From assembly GCA_954871525.1 (NCBI GenBank), contig OX940865.1:17374606-17438605 (forward strand): a stretch of DNA of 64,000 nt, given 5' to 3'. Below are positions 12,252 to 22,892 of the stretch, one piece after another. A model generated the notes under the pieces. That model worked only from the letters and a program-made list of their open reading frames with translations, had not been told where the DNA came from and did no database searches. Origin of the DNA: Parietaria judaica (taxonomy: Eukaryota; Streptophyta; Magnoliopsida; Rosales; Urticaceae). Made by a program: the position numbers and the translations under genes. Positions within the stretch are counted from its first letter, which is position 1. The number at the start of each line of letters is the position of its first letter.

Positions 12252-13181
12252 GGCGATTTCTTGTGAATGAAGAAGCTGAGAAGTTTCTGAAAAAGTGTGG
12301 AGTATTTTGTGTCATATATTTGAAAATTAAAATTACGGGTATTTGGCGCTAAATGACCTCTAAATTCAAAAACATGTACCAAATAAGTACCACTTAGTAT
12401 ATTTTTTGGTCAGTCGAAGCTAATTTGGTTCCTCACACGTGCTTCTCGAATGCATATTTTTTACTCTTTCTTATTGGAAGAATAATTCAAATATCTGAGA
12501 TTTCGTAATTTCTAAATTCAAAAACATGTACCAAATAGCTTTTTTCTTTCTTTCTAAATTATAGCTTAGAAATAAACTAAATGGTTAATTAGTTGTAATA
12601 ATTTCAGTACCCGTAAATATTTCACAAAAACGGTCTTTGCAGCTAAAATATTTGTCACAAAGTAAATACGTGACAAAGAACTTTGCGACCGAAAATTCAG
12701 TGTAAAGATTTGAATTTCTATTTAGACACAATTAATTTGTATTTTTTATAACAACAAATACAAGGAAGTGGGGACCGACCACAACAGTGGCAGTGACCCG
12801 GCGGTCTTCACCTGTTGCTCGAGAACGGTTGCAGCCCCGAACTCTAGCGACGCGGCTCGCCGCGTAGTTGGGCGAGTGATAAATTTTAACTAGTGAGTAG
12901 TGACGGCTTTATAAAACAAAACTAGAAATAGAAGGTAGCAATTTAGCCAGTATATGAAAATACAGGTAGTAGCTAGTGCAAAGTGCAAACTTAAGCCACG
13001 TCAGCAGAAACCTCCTGGGACCAACATAAACACGACATCCGAGAAATTTTCTTCAGGACAGAGAAAACTGACTACGTTTTCCTTTTCAATTTTCTCGCCA
13101 CCCAAACACTCTCGAGAAAACGCTCGGCGACTCCGCGCCACATCTCTCTCGAGATGACTACTCTCTGAAACCCGATCTCCG
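12252..13181. other. Divergent intergenic region between the coiled-coil gene and the S40-like gene
   Basis: AT-rich in the left half. From about 12770 the base composition rises and the sequence probably holds the promoter and 5' UTR of the S40-like gene. No specific site was recognised. Confidence 0.4.
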
Positions 13182-13823
13182 ATGGAGTCAATCCACTATC
13201 GCCATCGCCGGTCGCCCTCCTCAGATCGCTTCCTCGCCGCCTTCTCCATTTCCCCGCCGGCGATCTCCGCCGGCGGCGAGTTCAACGAAGCTGAAGTTTT
13301 CTGGAATCGCGATTTCTCCGACTCGTCGTCCTCCATTGAAGCGCTCGGAGCTTTCTCGGAGAATCCGAGTCCGCGCGCGGCCTTCTCCAGGCGGCATAAG
13401 TCCGGGATCCTCGCGGTACTCCCCGAGCCTGATCGCGCCTCGCAGGTCCTATGCCGTAAAGCTTCGGTATCTCCGTCGTCGTCTTCTTCTTCGCGGACGA
13501 TTCCGATAATCCCGAGACGTCCGATCGCGGTTTTTAAGGAGTGCTCTAAGTCCGTGCCGGCGTCGAGGCTCACGCTGCAGTCTTCGGCGCCGGTGAACGT
13601 TCCAGCGATCTCGAGAGGGCAAAATTTCGACGGTTTCGATTCGGCCGGGATCGCGGACGAGGAGGAGGAGGTTCTGCCGCCGCACGAGATCGTTCCCCGA
13701 GGGTCGGGCGTGTCGCCGACGACCACGTTCTCGGTACTGGAAGGCGCGGGGAGGACCCTGAAAGGGCGCGATCTCCGGCAGGTTAGGAACGCCGTTTGGC
13801 GCAAGACTGGCTTTCTCGATTAG
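13182..13823 (+). CDS. S40-like senescence regulator (DUF584 family), 213 aa, single exon
   Basis: One uninterrupted reading frame with higher GC than its surroundings. Family marks: an N-terminal Arg/Ser-rich region (HRRSPSSDRFLAAF) with FNEAEVFW, a central Ser-rich low-complexity part with RTIPIIPRRPIAVF, an acidic run before LPPHEIVPR, and the conserved C-terminal motif TTTFSVLEGAGRTLKG followed by LRQVRNAVWRKTGFLD at the very end. S40 proteins are small nuclear or cytoplasmic plant proteins induced in leaf senescence and by salicylic acid, dark or pathogens; the biochemical function is unknown. The length fits the longer members of the family. The ATG follows a 5' leader, and no better upstream start is in frame. 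The antisense frame is also open but is a compositional shadow. Confidence 0.93.
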   Translation: MESIHYRHRRSPSSDRFLAAFSISPPAISAGGEFNEAEVFWNRDFSDSSSSIEALGAFSENPSPRAAFSRRHKSGILAVLPEPDRASQVLCRKASVSPSSSSSSRTIPIIPRRPIAVFKECSKSVPASRLTLQSSAPVNVPAISRGQNFDGFDSAGIADEEEEVLPPHEIVPRGSGVSPTTTFSVLEGAGRTLKGRDLRQVRNAVWRKTGFLD

Positions 13824-14559
13824 ATGTTTCTTCTCTTTGGCTTCCTCTTTTTGTGGTTGGATTTCATCGAGATTCAGAGAAGATGATTAGTGATTATGAG
13901 GAGTTTTTTTTTTTTTTTTGTGTATATGGTATAATCAGAGTTTGTGGGGCTTGATTAATGTCGAACCTGCCATTGTTAAGCTTCGACGCTCAGAAGTACT
14001 TGTGACTTGTGAGTGCGAGATTCAGAGAGGTTTTCATTGTTTCAGGATGATTAGTTTTAATCAGCATCTTTTGTGTATGATGATTGTTTGTGTGATTAGA
14101 ATGGTTAATCTCCCATTGATTGTCTCTTAAAACTGTCATTAATTTCTTTCGTATAGTGCGCGTTTTTTCAAACGAAAAAAAGAGTCGTGTATTAGACATA
14201 AATTGCTTGATTTTGGTACATTAATCATTCGCGAAATCGAACCTTTAAGGCTTTCACAGGTTATATGCAGTGGGGTTCGAACCCTTAAAACTTTGATCAC
14301 TTTATAGAGTACGAACCATTAGGCTTTAATCACATGATTTGGGTACATTAATCAATCATTTGACTTTAGTCACTTAAATTCGTACATTGGTCATTTTTAT
14401 GTCGTGAAACTCGAACCATCTTGTGTTTTGGACCACCAAAATTCAATGACATGATCAACTAACCATAAACAGTTTTCGGTAATTCGGTTTGAATCAGTTC
14501 AAATGTAAAAAAGACCTATTGTGTTCAAGGGACATAAAACAATGGCTTAAACAGTGAGA
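13824..14559. other. S40-like 3' region and intergenic, no gene seen
   Basis: About 100 bases after the stop there is a T-run (13905-13919), then AT-rich sequence. The phrase 'CGAACC(A/C)TTA' recurs at 14234-14320, hinting at an old repeat, but nothing definite. Confidence 0.35.
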
Positions 14560-14781
14560 CAATTCAAATGCCTCAAATGTTTTGAGTTCAAAAAGGAATG
14601 AATTCCTTTCACGCATCTAATTGATTCATCATTCTCCTCAAAAGCCAATATTAATATGTAAAAAAAAAAAAACACTAGTATTTTCGATCCAAGTCAGATA
14701 AATCCAAATGCCTCAAGAGTTTGAGTTCAAAAAGGGATGAAATCCCTTTCACGCATCTAATTGAATCATCATTCTTGTCAA
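14560..14781. repeat. Direct repeat of about 85 bp separated by 50 bp
   Basis: AATGCCTCAA, GAGTTCAAAAAGG, TCCCTTTCACGCATCTAATT and ATCATTCT occur in order at both 14560-14650 and 14700-14781. Each unit holds a small hairpin (AAGGGATGAAATCCCTTT in unit 2). Confidence 0.8.
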
Positions 14782-16553
14782 CCCAAAGGAAATAATGGAA
14801 TATCACCCACCACAAAGCTCGAAAGACCCACAAATATCCACTCAAGACCTGAAAATCCCGTAAGCTTAAAACCCCTAGAGGGGTTTAGAGATGTGGGATC
14901 AGATCTGAAGCGAGAAAGGGGATTTTCCCGAGAAGCAAACAGACAGCGGTGGGAAAAATTACGAGAAAGGCCTCGGGAGGAAAACCCTAGGGAGAGCCCA
15001 AACGACGCGCAATTTTGACTCTTGCGCTGCTATGACTCGACACGCTTCCATGGGTTGCTTGGGAAGGCGATCTTAAGGGCTGCGCGTCACCAAAATGGAA
15101 GAATTCAACGCAAATGAAATGGAGATGGAAACCCTAATTGGTTACAGAGGCTCTCCTTTGCCTATAGGAGTATTTATAAGTTTGGTGACGAATTTGGCCC
15201 TGGGCTTTTTTCAAGAGCTTTTTTCACCTAAAATAGTCTTTTTCTTCATTTTGGAAATGGGCTTTGATTGGGGTAAAAAGGTGAGGTTTGACCTATTAAA
15301 GGCCCAAGCAAAGCATAATTTTGAGGCCCGTTAATAAAATATTTTAATAATTTTTTATACGTTTAACTAAGTAATAAAATTCAATAAAAAAAGTATTATT
15401 CCATATTCAAATATCAATTTCATATAAATAGAATTGAATTGTATTGAATTCTAGATCGAAAAAAAAAATCAGATATTCTACAAACATAATTGTAAGAAAA
15501 AAAAATTGAATTAAAAAATAAAATACACAAAAAAACATAACCAAACGGTTTTATTTTTTGTTTCTTCACCCAATCAAACTTTTAAACCATTCTATTTGTC
15601 TACCACTGATCTTCACCCTCCTGATCGGTCAAGTCAAAATCACCTTAGTGGAGCGGTTTTTGAACCGCTTTCTTACAGTTTCTAAACGATATTTCACTGG
15701 CGCATGTCATCCTTGGTCAGTTTTTAAGCAGGGTACCGTACACAGTTGCTGGTGCCGCAACACGGGTGTTGCATTGGCGTTTTAGCAAATTGGAGAGACC
15801 CGGTTCATACAATATATTGTCTCTGCAGCAAATTTGAAGATTCTATATAGGCCTAAAAAATTGCAATAAGTGATGTTTAGTGAAGTATATTAGTGTAAAT
15901 GTAATAGGGAAATAATAATAGACGTCGTCAGGTGGTGAAAATGGTGATACTATGACAGAAAGTAAAGCAATTAGGTTTGAAAGTTTATTTTATTTGGACC
16001 CTAAAATAAGAATAAAATAAGAATAAAATATATTCACCCATTTGTAGCCCCAAGGCCCAAGCCTAGTTGGCCTAGCCCAAAGACCGGCTCTAGTTATCTG
16101 TCTTCACCCGTCGGCCGTCGCCATCGCAAGATAATCAAAATGAATTTAAATTGTTGAAATCTTTTTCCGGTATGTTTTTGTAAATCTAATATCCAGCTTC
16201 GGAATACGAAGCTTTTCCGTGTTTTCTTTTTCCTTCTATTTTTTTTTGTTATACGTCGTAATTTCAAGAAGATCGCGGAAACATATGTGTTTGTTGCCGA
16301 TGATAGTCAAAATGTTTTTATCAGTTTTCGGGTTCTTGACCGTAACTGATCAACACGTTCTATGATAGTTTTAGCCTTTTAGGTCAAAGTGATGAGCTTG
16401 ACTTAAGGCCATCGAGCTAACCTAAAACCTACGATATGCGTGCATGAGCAAAGAACTTGGTCAACTACACAATATTCTCCTGTAGTCAATGCAAAAATAC
16501 ATCAACAAGTACGCGTAAAAACAAGTTATTTTTTATTATTTGAAGTTTTGAAT

Positions 16554-16587
<34 letters not shown>

Positions 16588-16921
16588 ACACTCATTGTAG
16601 CCAGTCATGTGAACGTAGCTTCGGAGAATGTTCTCAGTTTTTACTATTTATCTTTAGCAAGCGCGTACGATGTTGCATGATTAAGAACTTGTCATATTCT
16701 ACTACAATATGCTCTCTTGACTTTGGCTTGACTTTATTCTTTCTTCTCTTCTTTTCTCTTTTATTTCATTCATTCCAACCTTTCTACACGATTTATTTTT
16801 CATTAAATTGAGATTACGCAAAAAAGTTGAACAGCCCTTTTATTATTTCTTTAATTCCAACATTTTTGTATGGATTAATAATTCGATAATATAATTTTTT
16901 TGCGGCTTAACATTATTAATA
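14782..16921. other. Intergenic, 2.1 kb without a supported gene
   Basis: The stretch 14850-15110 is GC-richer and contains CCCTAGAGGGGTTTAG and AAACCCTAGGGAG, like a retrotransposon LTR leader, but no ends or coding domains were found. Downstream is AT-rich, with a TA microsatellite at 16555-16588. Confidence 0.4.
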
Positions 16922-17388
16922 GGGATAATAGCGGCATAAGTCCTCAACTTTTACTCAACTGGGGCGGCATAGCCCCAACCCCATTTAATAGCGGTATAAG
17001 TACCAAAAGATGATTTCCGTCCATATTTGACTAACGGAAGTAGTCAACGTTTGCGCGGTCAGCTTCTCGTCAACGTGGACGCCACGTAATCCCACATGTC
17101 ACCATACATGTCATCCTCGTGTCATCAAATTTAATGCAAAATTAAGGGTGATGGAGGGATTCAATTAATTTTGCATCAAATTTGATGACGCGAGGATGAC
17201 ATGTATGGTGACATGTCGGATTACGTGGCGTCCACGTTGACGAGAAGCTGACCACGCAAACGTTGACTACTTCCGTTAGTCAAATATGGACGGAAATCAT
17301 CTTTTGGTACTTATATCGCTATTAAATGAGGTTGGGGCAATGCCGCCCCAGTTGAGTAAAGGTTGAGGACTTATGCCGATATTATCCC
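16922..17388. mobile_element. Foldback MITE with about 200-bp inverted arms (MULE type)
   Basis: The 467-bp element starts GGGATAATAGCGGCATAAGT and ends with the near-complement CTTATGCCGATATTATCCC. The arms remain complementary for about 200 bp, through the TTTCCGTCCATATTTGACTAA, GACGCCACGTAA and CATACATGTCATCCTCG regions, around a short loop near 17140-17180. A perfect 9-bp duplication TTATTAATA flanks it (16913-16921 and 17389-17397). Long inverted repeats plus a 9-bp duplication are marks of Mutator-like elements. Confidence 0.9.
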
Positions 17389-17406
17389 TTATTAATATGT
17401 TATAGT

Positions 17407-17986
17407 CTAGGGGTGAGCATTTTAGACCCAACCCGATGGCCCAACCCAATCCGATGGAGACCCGACCCCAATCTAACCCGCCCAATCTAACCCGCTTAAA
17501 ATTGGGTCGGATCGGGCCGGACCCGACTACTATTCGGGTCGGGGTCGGGTCGGGGTCTCCGACCCGACCAATATAATTAATATATTTTTCATATTAATTT
17601 TTATTCAAGTAGTGCAATCTTTAGTCTTTAAAAAGTTCTCATTCTCAATTTTATTTGCATTCAAAGATCGTTCAATCTCTCATTTTCATGTTTTACATTG
17701 TTTAGAGTATGTTTGTTTGATTAAATTTGTTTGGGGTATTTTTACTTGAATTTTGAGTTACATTGATGTATTTTTTTCATATTATTTTTTGTTATATAAG
17801 GATAAATTTTAATTAATCGGGCCATGGCGACCCAAACCAACCCAACCCGATTTTTATTGGGTCGGTTTGGTTCGGGCATTAAAAAAATTTGGGTCGGATC
17901 GGGCTTTTTTTTAGGAACCCGAAGTGATCGGGTCGGGTCCATAAAAAGCATCGGGGCGGCCCAACCCAACCCATGCTCACCCCTAT
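17407..17986. mobile_element. hAT-type MITE rich in GGGTCGGGTCGG motifs
   Basis: The 580-bp element begins CTAGGGGTGAGCAT and ends ATGCTCACCCCTAT. It is flanked by 8-bp duplications GTTATAGT (17399-17406) and GTTATACT (17987-17994), which differ at one base. The body is full of CCCAACCCGA / TCGGGTCGGG repeats on both arms. The 8-bp duplication and GGGGTGAGCA terminus fit hAT. It sits only 1 base beyond the duplication of the preceding MITE. Confidence 0.85.
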
Positions 17987-17994
17987 GTTATACT

Positions 17995-18900
17995 GCATAT
18001 AAAATCTTGAAAACCTCGGACAGCCGGGTTTGGTAGCAGAAATTCTTCTGAAGACTAATTATGAATTATAAGTTGGAGAGAGAGAAATCTTCGTTGACCA
18101 ATTTAGGAAGACTATTTAGTTTAAAATGATTACAAGTAATATTTGATATAATTGATACAAGCAAGATAATATATTTTTCGTAGTTTATAATGATTACAAG
18201 CAATATACGTAGCCACCACACCCTTGTGGAATTTGTGATGTCTCAACTCACGCACACATATGTATATGTATATATACACATATATATCATCTGTGTGATC
18301 ATAGAATGAAAATTTTCCACAGAAAAAAAAAAAAAATTCAATTCAATTCAACACCTGTGTCTGTCGAGGTGAATGGTGATGTTCAGGTGAAGTACATTAG
18401 CTCTCACAAAAAAGTTAAAAAAGAGAAGGAAAAAGACTAGGAAGTCTCAGTTAATTCCGCGTTAATTATAATTTAGGATATTGCTTTATTCATAAGTCAA
18501 GCGACCCTACAATATAATATTCAAAGATAAATTCCCTTATCTACAACTACTTACAAGTAATTGAAAGAGCGTTTATAAAATTAAAGCTGTAAATATATGT
18601 GGTATCCAGTTAGTCTCGATACCACATTTATGGATCTTTTCAAAACTATAATTTCTAGTTCCGATTTTGAAATAAGAACCGGAAATTTAGTTTTGATTTC
18701 CCATGTAATTCTTTTGATTTTTAATTTTTTTATGTTTATAAAAATATAGGCATTAAATCAAAAGGATGCAACGGCATGATTAAATGGCCGTTCGGCCATA
18801 ATTTTTAGGGACTCTTCGTATAATTTTAAGTGATAAAGTTATGTTTGCTGGAGTACTCGACAATATTAGAAGTCCTAATTTGCCATTGTATCCCCGAAAT
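17995..18900. other. Intergenic, no gene seen
   Basis: AT-rich, with a short TATATG microsatellite at 18250-18290. No coding potential or element ends recognised. Confidence 0.4.
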
Positions 18901-19160
18901 GAGACGGTCGACGATCTTATCATTATTTTGAAAACTCAAGTCTGCTTTAAAAAAAAGTGAGCTTATGCTTGTTAGCTTTTCTCTCTTTACTTATCTATCT
19001 GTAAAGCTTCGTCTTTCTTTAAAAATTGCTTCCTTGGAAGGAGACGGTCGACGATCTTATCATTATTTTAAAAACTTAAATCTACTTTAAAAACGTGAGC
19101 TTACACATGTTAGCTTTTCGCTCTTCATTTATCTATCTGTAAAGCTTCGTCTTTCTTTCA
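18901..19160. repeat. Tandem duplication, period 140 bp
   Basis: Both units (from 18901 and from 19041) start GAGACGGTCGACGATCTTAT and end ATCTATCTGTAAAGCTTCGT plus CTTTCTTT, with scattered differences between. Confidence 0.9.
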
Positions 19161-19208
19161 TCGTAATCGAATCACATAATTTTACTCTCTGATCTATTAG
19201 AAGTTTAT

Positions 19209-19455
19209 TGCTAACATAGATAATATCCCGTATTATACTACTTGATCGATTCGGTTTCTACAAAATAGTAACTAAAACAAAACTTATATAGATATCGATA
19301 GAGAAATTCAATTATGTTGCCGAGGAGTTGCTCAAACATAAATAGTATCTCGTATTATACTACTTGATCCATTCGGTTTTTTACAAAATAGTAACTAAAA
19401 CAAAACTTATATAGATATCGATAGAGAAATTCAATATATGTTGTCGAGGAGTTGC
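19209..19455. repeat. Second tandem duplication, period about 123 bp
   Basis: Units 19209-19331 and 19332-19455 share CGTATTATACTACTTGAT, TACAAAATAGTAACTAAAAC and TATATAGATATCGATAGAG in order, and end in GAGGAGTTGCTC. It directly follows the 140-bp duplication but is unrelated in sequence. Confidence 0.9.
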
Positions 19456-19687
19456 TCCGGAAGTAAAACTCATTATCTTTTTACAAATTATATTAAAAAA
19501 ATGATTTTCTTTTTTGAATACCCATAGTTATAGAGTTTTGATTGGAAACGGAAAACAGACATGACTAGACACTACACCACGAAGTTTTAATTTTCAGTCA
19601 AATCTGTCATTTAAGCCTTAGAAACATTTATTATTATTATTTTTCGGCTTTCAAAATGGTACTTAATTGTTATCATTAGTATATACT

Positions 19688-21005
19688 TGTTATGGGATCG
19701 GCCCAAAAACGAACCACAGAAGCCCATTTTCAAAACCGAAAGGCCCAACAAGGCCAGAAAAAAATATATTATTGAGTGATATTCAGATGCGCGTCCTAAA
19801 AGAAGAAAATCGCGCCCCCCGAGTCAGAAAACGCACCTTCACAACCTATTGCAGCGTCTAGCAGGGCGCACAACGCACCTAGCAGGGTGTAACACGCAAT
19901 AGGGTGTGCGCCCACGAGACATCTTACGCACCCAGCAGAACGAGCAGCGTACCCCTGAGGCCTATTGCGCGCCAGCAAGGCGCGCAACACACTAGACAGA
20001 GCGCGCAACACACCTGACAAAGCGAGCAACGTGCCTGACAGGGTGCGCAATGTGCCCAATAGGCTGTGCGCCCACTAGGCATATTACGCCCAACAGAACG
20101 AGAAACGTGCCCAGCAAGGCGCGCAACGCACTTAACAGAGCGCGCAACGTGCCTAACAAAGCGGGAAACGTGCCCGAGAGGTTGCGCACCTATTGCACAC
20201 CCAATAGATGCGGCCACAAGACTTCTTGCGCCCGCAGCAGGGCGCGCAACGCACCCTGCTATGCGTGCAGACAATATTAATATTGTCCAGGGGCCCAATC
20301 AAGTTATTATTAATTGCGCAGGCCCCTGGATCTTTTTATTAATAGTATCATCCTTTCAACATAACAGTATCTCACATAAACGCTCTCTATAGCTATATAA
20401 CTCTTTAATATCTCTTATATATATATTCCAGTTTAGATACCCGACTAAATGTCGGGGCGGAGGAGCTAGCTAGAGAGAACACGCCAAGGGAATCCCCGAC
20501 TCTCGGATAGAGGCTGAGGGGCTAGCTAGAGCGGAAGCGCCAGATAAATCCACGTCGACCGACCCCTGTCTCCATAATCAGCTCCCGGCTTGCCCATGCC
20601 AGCTCAGTTACGTGTCTCTTAACTCGCACTTTGAACTACGTGATGACCTGATCCCAGTAAAATGGCTACATAGGTAGACTCACTATAATTGACGAAGTGC
20701 GACATCATATACCATCAAACCATATCATTTGTATGTCTAAGCCCCGATCTCACCGTATAGCAGAGGTACTGGTTCTCTATGGTCACCGTCCTATATCCCG
20801 ATCCGATCCGATCCGATCCGACCGCTCGGGCGGAGGTACCGCACCTTCGCGGTAACAGGCCAATAGACCCGGTTTTGATCCGACCGCATAATGAAAGTCT
20901 TGGGTTTAACACCTCCTGCCCAGGGAAGTCAACAAAAGGCGATGGGCCCGGCCCATTATCAAAAATAGTCCATTATAGTGTTTGATCCATTTTTTGGCAT
21001 CAACA
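19688..21005. mobile_element. Solo LTR, 1318 bp
   Basis: It starts TGTTATGGGATCGG, ends GGCATCAACA, and is flanked by a perfect 5-bp duplication ATACT (19683-19687 and 21006-21010). It holds a GC-rich minisatellite (19840-20275) and a segment ACTTTGAACTACGTGATGAC...CATCA(C/T)ATA that recurs at 33228-33320 in a related LTR remnant. No internal retrotransposon genes remain. The long frames on both strands inside it are repeat artefacts. Confidence 0.88.
19840..20275. repeat. GC-rich degenerate 21-bp minisatellite inside the solo LTR
   Basis: About 20 units resembling GCGCAACGCACCTAACAGAGC run through this stretch, with runs of exact 21-base spacing (for example near 20117, 20138 and 20159). 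Because 21 is a multiple of three, all frames stay open and give repetitive ALLGTLRALL-like translations. I do not regard these as genes. The GC content contrasts sharply with the AT-rich surroundings. Confidence 0.85.
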
Positions 21006-21600
21006 ATACTTATATATAGTATATAAATATAATCATATTGAGTTGGTTATAGACTTATAGACCGCATAAGTGCAAAACACCCTATTTAGTTGTCTTTTTA
21101 GTTAAAGACTTAAAGTGTGTATTAAAAAACCTGTAATTTACTATAGTTCGTTGACGTAACCATCGTTTCTTGATTTCCAAAAGAAAAGAAGAAAAAAAAA
21201 ACCAACAATATTTCCTTTCATTTTTATATTAATTGTACGATTTTGTTAATCGCTCCATACAAAAGTAGCATGCCTAGAAAAGAACTAGAAGTTTCGATGG
21301 CATTTTCATCCAAAAATAGTGATATATATTTTCATTCAAAAATACCAACTCGGCAGAATCGCATTATAGCAAGAAAAAAGTTCTATTTTGAGTTTTAATC
21401 AATTGTTATATCTTTATTAAAAATGGAGTCCCGAAATCTTGTTAAGTGAACTCGAATCCCAATTACATTAGTACTCAAGAAACACAAAGAGAAAAACGAG
21501 GCTCATAATAATATAAATGAGAAATATCAAAGTTACATAATAAACCAAAAGACAAGAGAACTAGCTTAACCTAAAGTTCTCTCTAAAAACATGTCACCGT

Positions 21601-22160
21601 TTACAAAAAATGAAGTAAAATCCGGATGCGAAGGCCACCAATGTTGTCCCAAATTTTGTGCACCAAAAAACTAGTCAAGGTATCAGCTACTCGGTTTCTT
21701 TCCCGATAGATATGAGATACTCTAAAATAAATAACTTCCACGAAGCGGATGCCTTTTGACCAACGAGGTTGTAACCTCCAAGGAACCAAACTCTCGGTCT
21801 CTTTTGAAAGAGTTGAACAACGTATGTAGAATCGCACTCGAGCCATAGATTATCCCAATGAAATTCGATAACCTTTTCAACTGCGAATGTTGCAGCCATT
21901 ACTTCAACTTCATACGCAAAAACATAGTGAGTGTGAAAAGAGAACGAACCATGTGGAAATCTGCAACAAGTTTTGAAAATGCCTCCCACTCCGGCCACTC
22001 TCGGACTACCAATAGCCGAACCATCAGTGTTACACTTTAACCAGGCCTTAGGAAGAAAACGCGAGACAATCATAATGATTTTCAGAGATTTTCTGAGCTG
22101 AATGTCGATGCTGAAAATCTTAAGAATCCTTAGATCCTCCAAAGTACTTTTACTCCCCAA
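21601..22160 (-). mobile_element. LINE-derived RNase H domain relic, frameshifted
   Basis: Minus-strand translation gives the plant LINE/non-LTR RNase H fold (RVT_3 type): WLKCNTDGS with the first catalytic Asp, EVEVMAATFAVEKV with the Glu, LWLECDSTYVVQLF with the second Asp, then, after a frameshift near 21780-21840, SHIYRERNRVADTL with the final Asp. The frames are 22160-21687 and 21846-21601. All four catalytic positions can be read but not in one frame, and no reverse transcriptase is adjacent, so this is a dead 3' fragment. Confidence 0.8.
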
Positions 22161-22699
22161 ATTGAAAAAATTTCCTATCTTAATAAGTCGTCAAACGTGT
22201 CTCGAGAAAATGTGAATGTTAGGGATCTCGTCATAGTACAACAAGCATTTTTTGTGTGTCAAATTATTAGTCATATTGTCGAAGCGTAAAAACCTGAGGA
22301 CTCATTTTAACAGAGGTTCGTTGCGAGAGCAACAATCCAAGCGACCCTTGTTTCTAATGCATAAATAATAATGTGCTATTTTCTTAAAGAGAATATGAGG
22401 GAGAAAAAAGGGAAGAAAAAAAAAAAAAACTCTCGAATAAGGGATGTACAACTTATCTTGGTTTTAATGCATAAACATAAAGAATGATGCGCTATTTCTT
22501 TTTAAAAGAATACGAGGGTTTACAAGTGAAAATAAATGACTATATGAGAAAGAGATATATTATATGTCATATAATAGTACTATAAGCGCGTGCAAGGGAA
22601 GCTTCAAAGCAAACAACGTTGAGGGCCCCAAATCATTTTATTTTCTCCTTTCACTCGTCTTTCTTTAGTTTTTGCTTCTTTGCCAAACCTCATCTCTCT

Positions 22700-22733
<34 letters not shown>

Positions 22734-22844
22734 TCATACATACAATATTGACTTAGAAAAGCTTGAACACCTAGAGCTGATCAGCAAATTGATTAAAGCC
22801 ATATATATCTTTTATAGAAGGATAACCATTATCGTATAGTGCGA

Positions 22845-22886
<42 letters not shown>

Positions 22887-22892
22887 CGATCG
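22161..22892. promoter_or_regulatory. NAC gene upstream region with CA and TA microsatellites
   Basis: The 730 bases before the NAC start codon hold a (CA)n run at 22705-22732 and a (TA)n run at 22846-22879, ending 13 bases before the ATG. The TA run is probably transcribed in the 5' UTR. No specific binding site was identified. Confidence 0.5.

Noticed and set aside
13196..13804. 202-residue minus-strand frame
   Set aside because: Antisense shadow of the GC-rich S40-like gene.
14850..15110. LTR-like GC-rich stretch with CCCTAGAGGGG and AAACCCTAGGG
   Set aside because: No TG...CA ends, no target duplication and no sister copy in the window.
19796..20392. Long overlapping frames on both strands with ALLGTLRALL-type translations
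   Set aside because: They come from a 21-bp minisatellite whose unit is a multiple of three; no codon pattern or homology.
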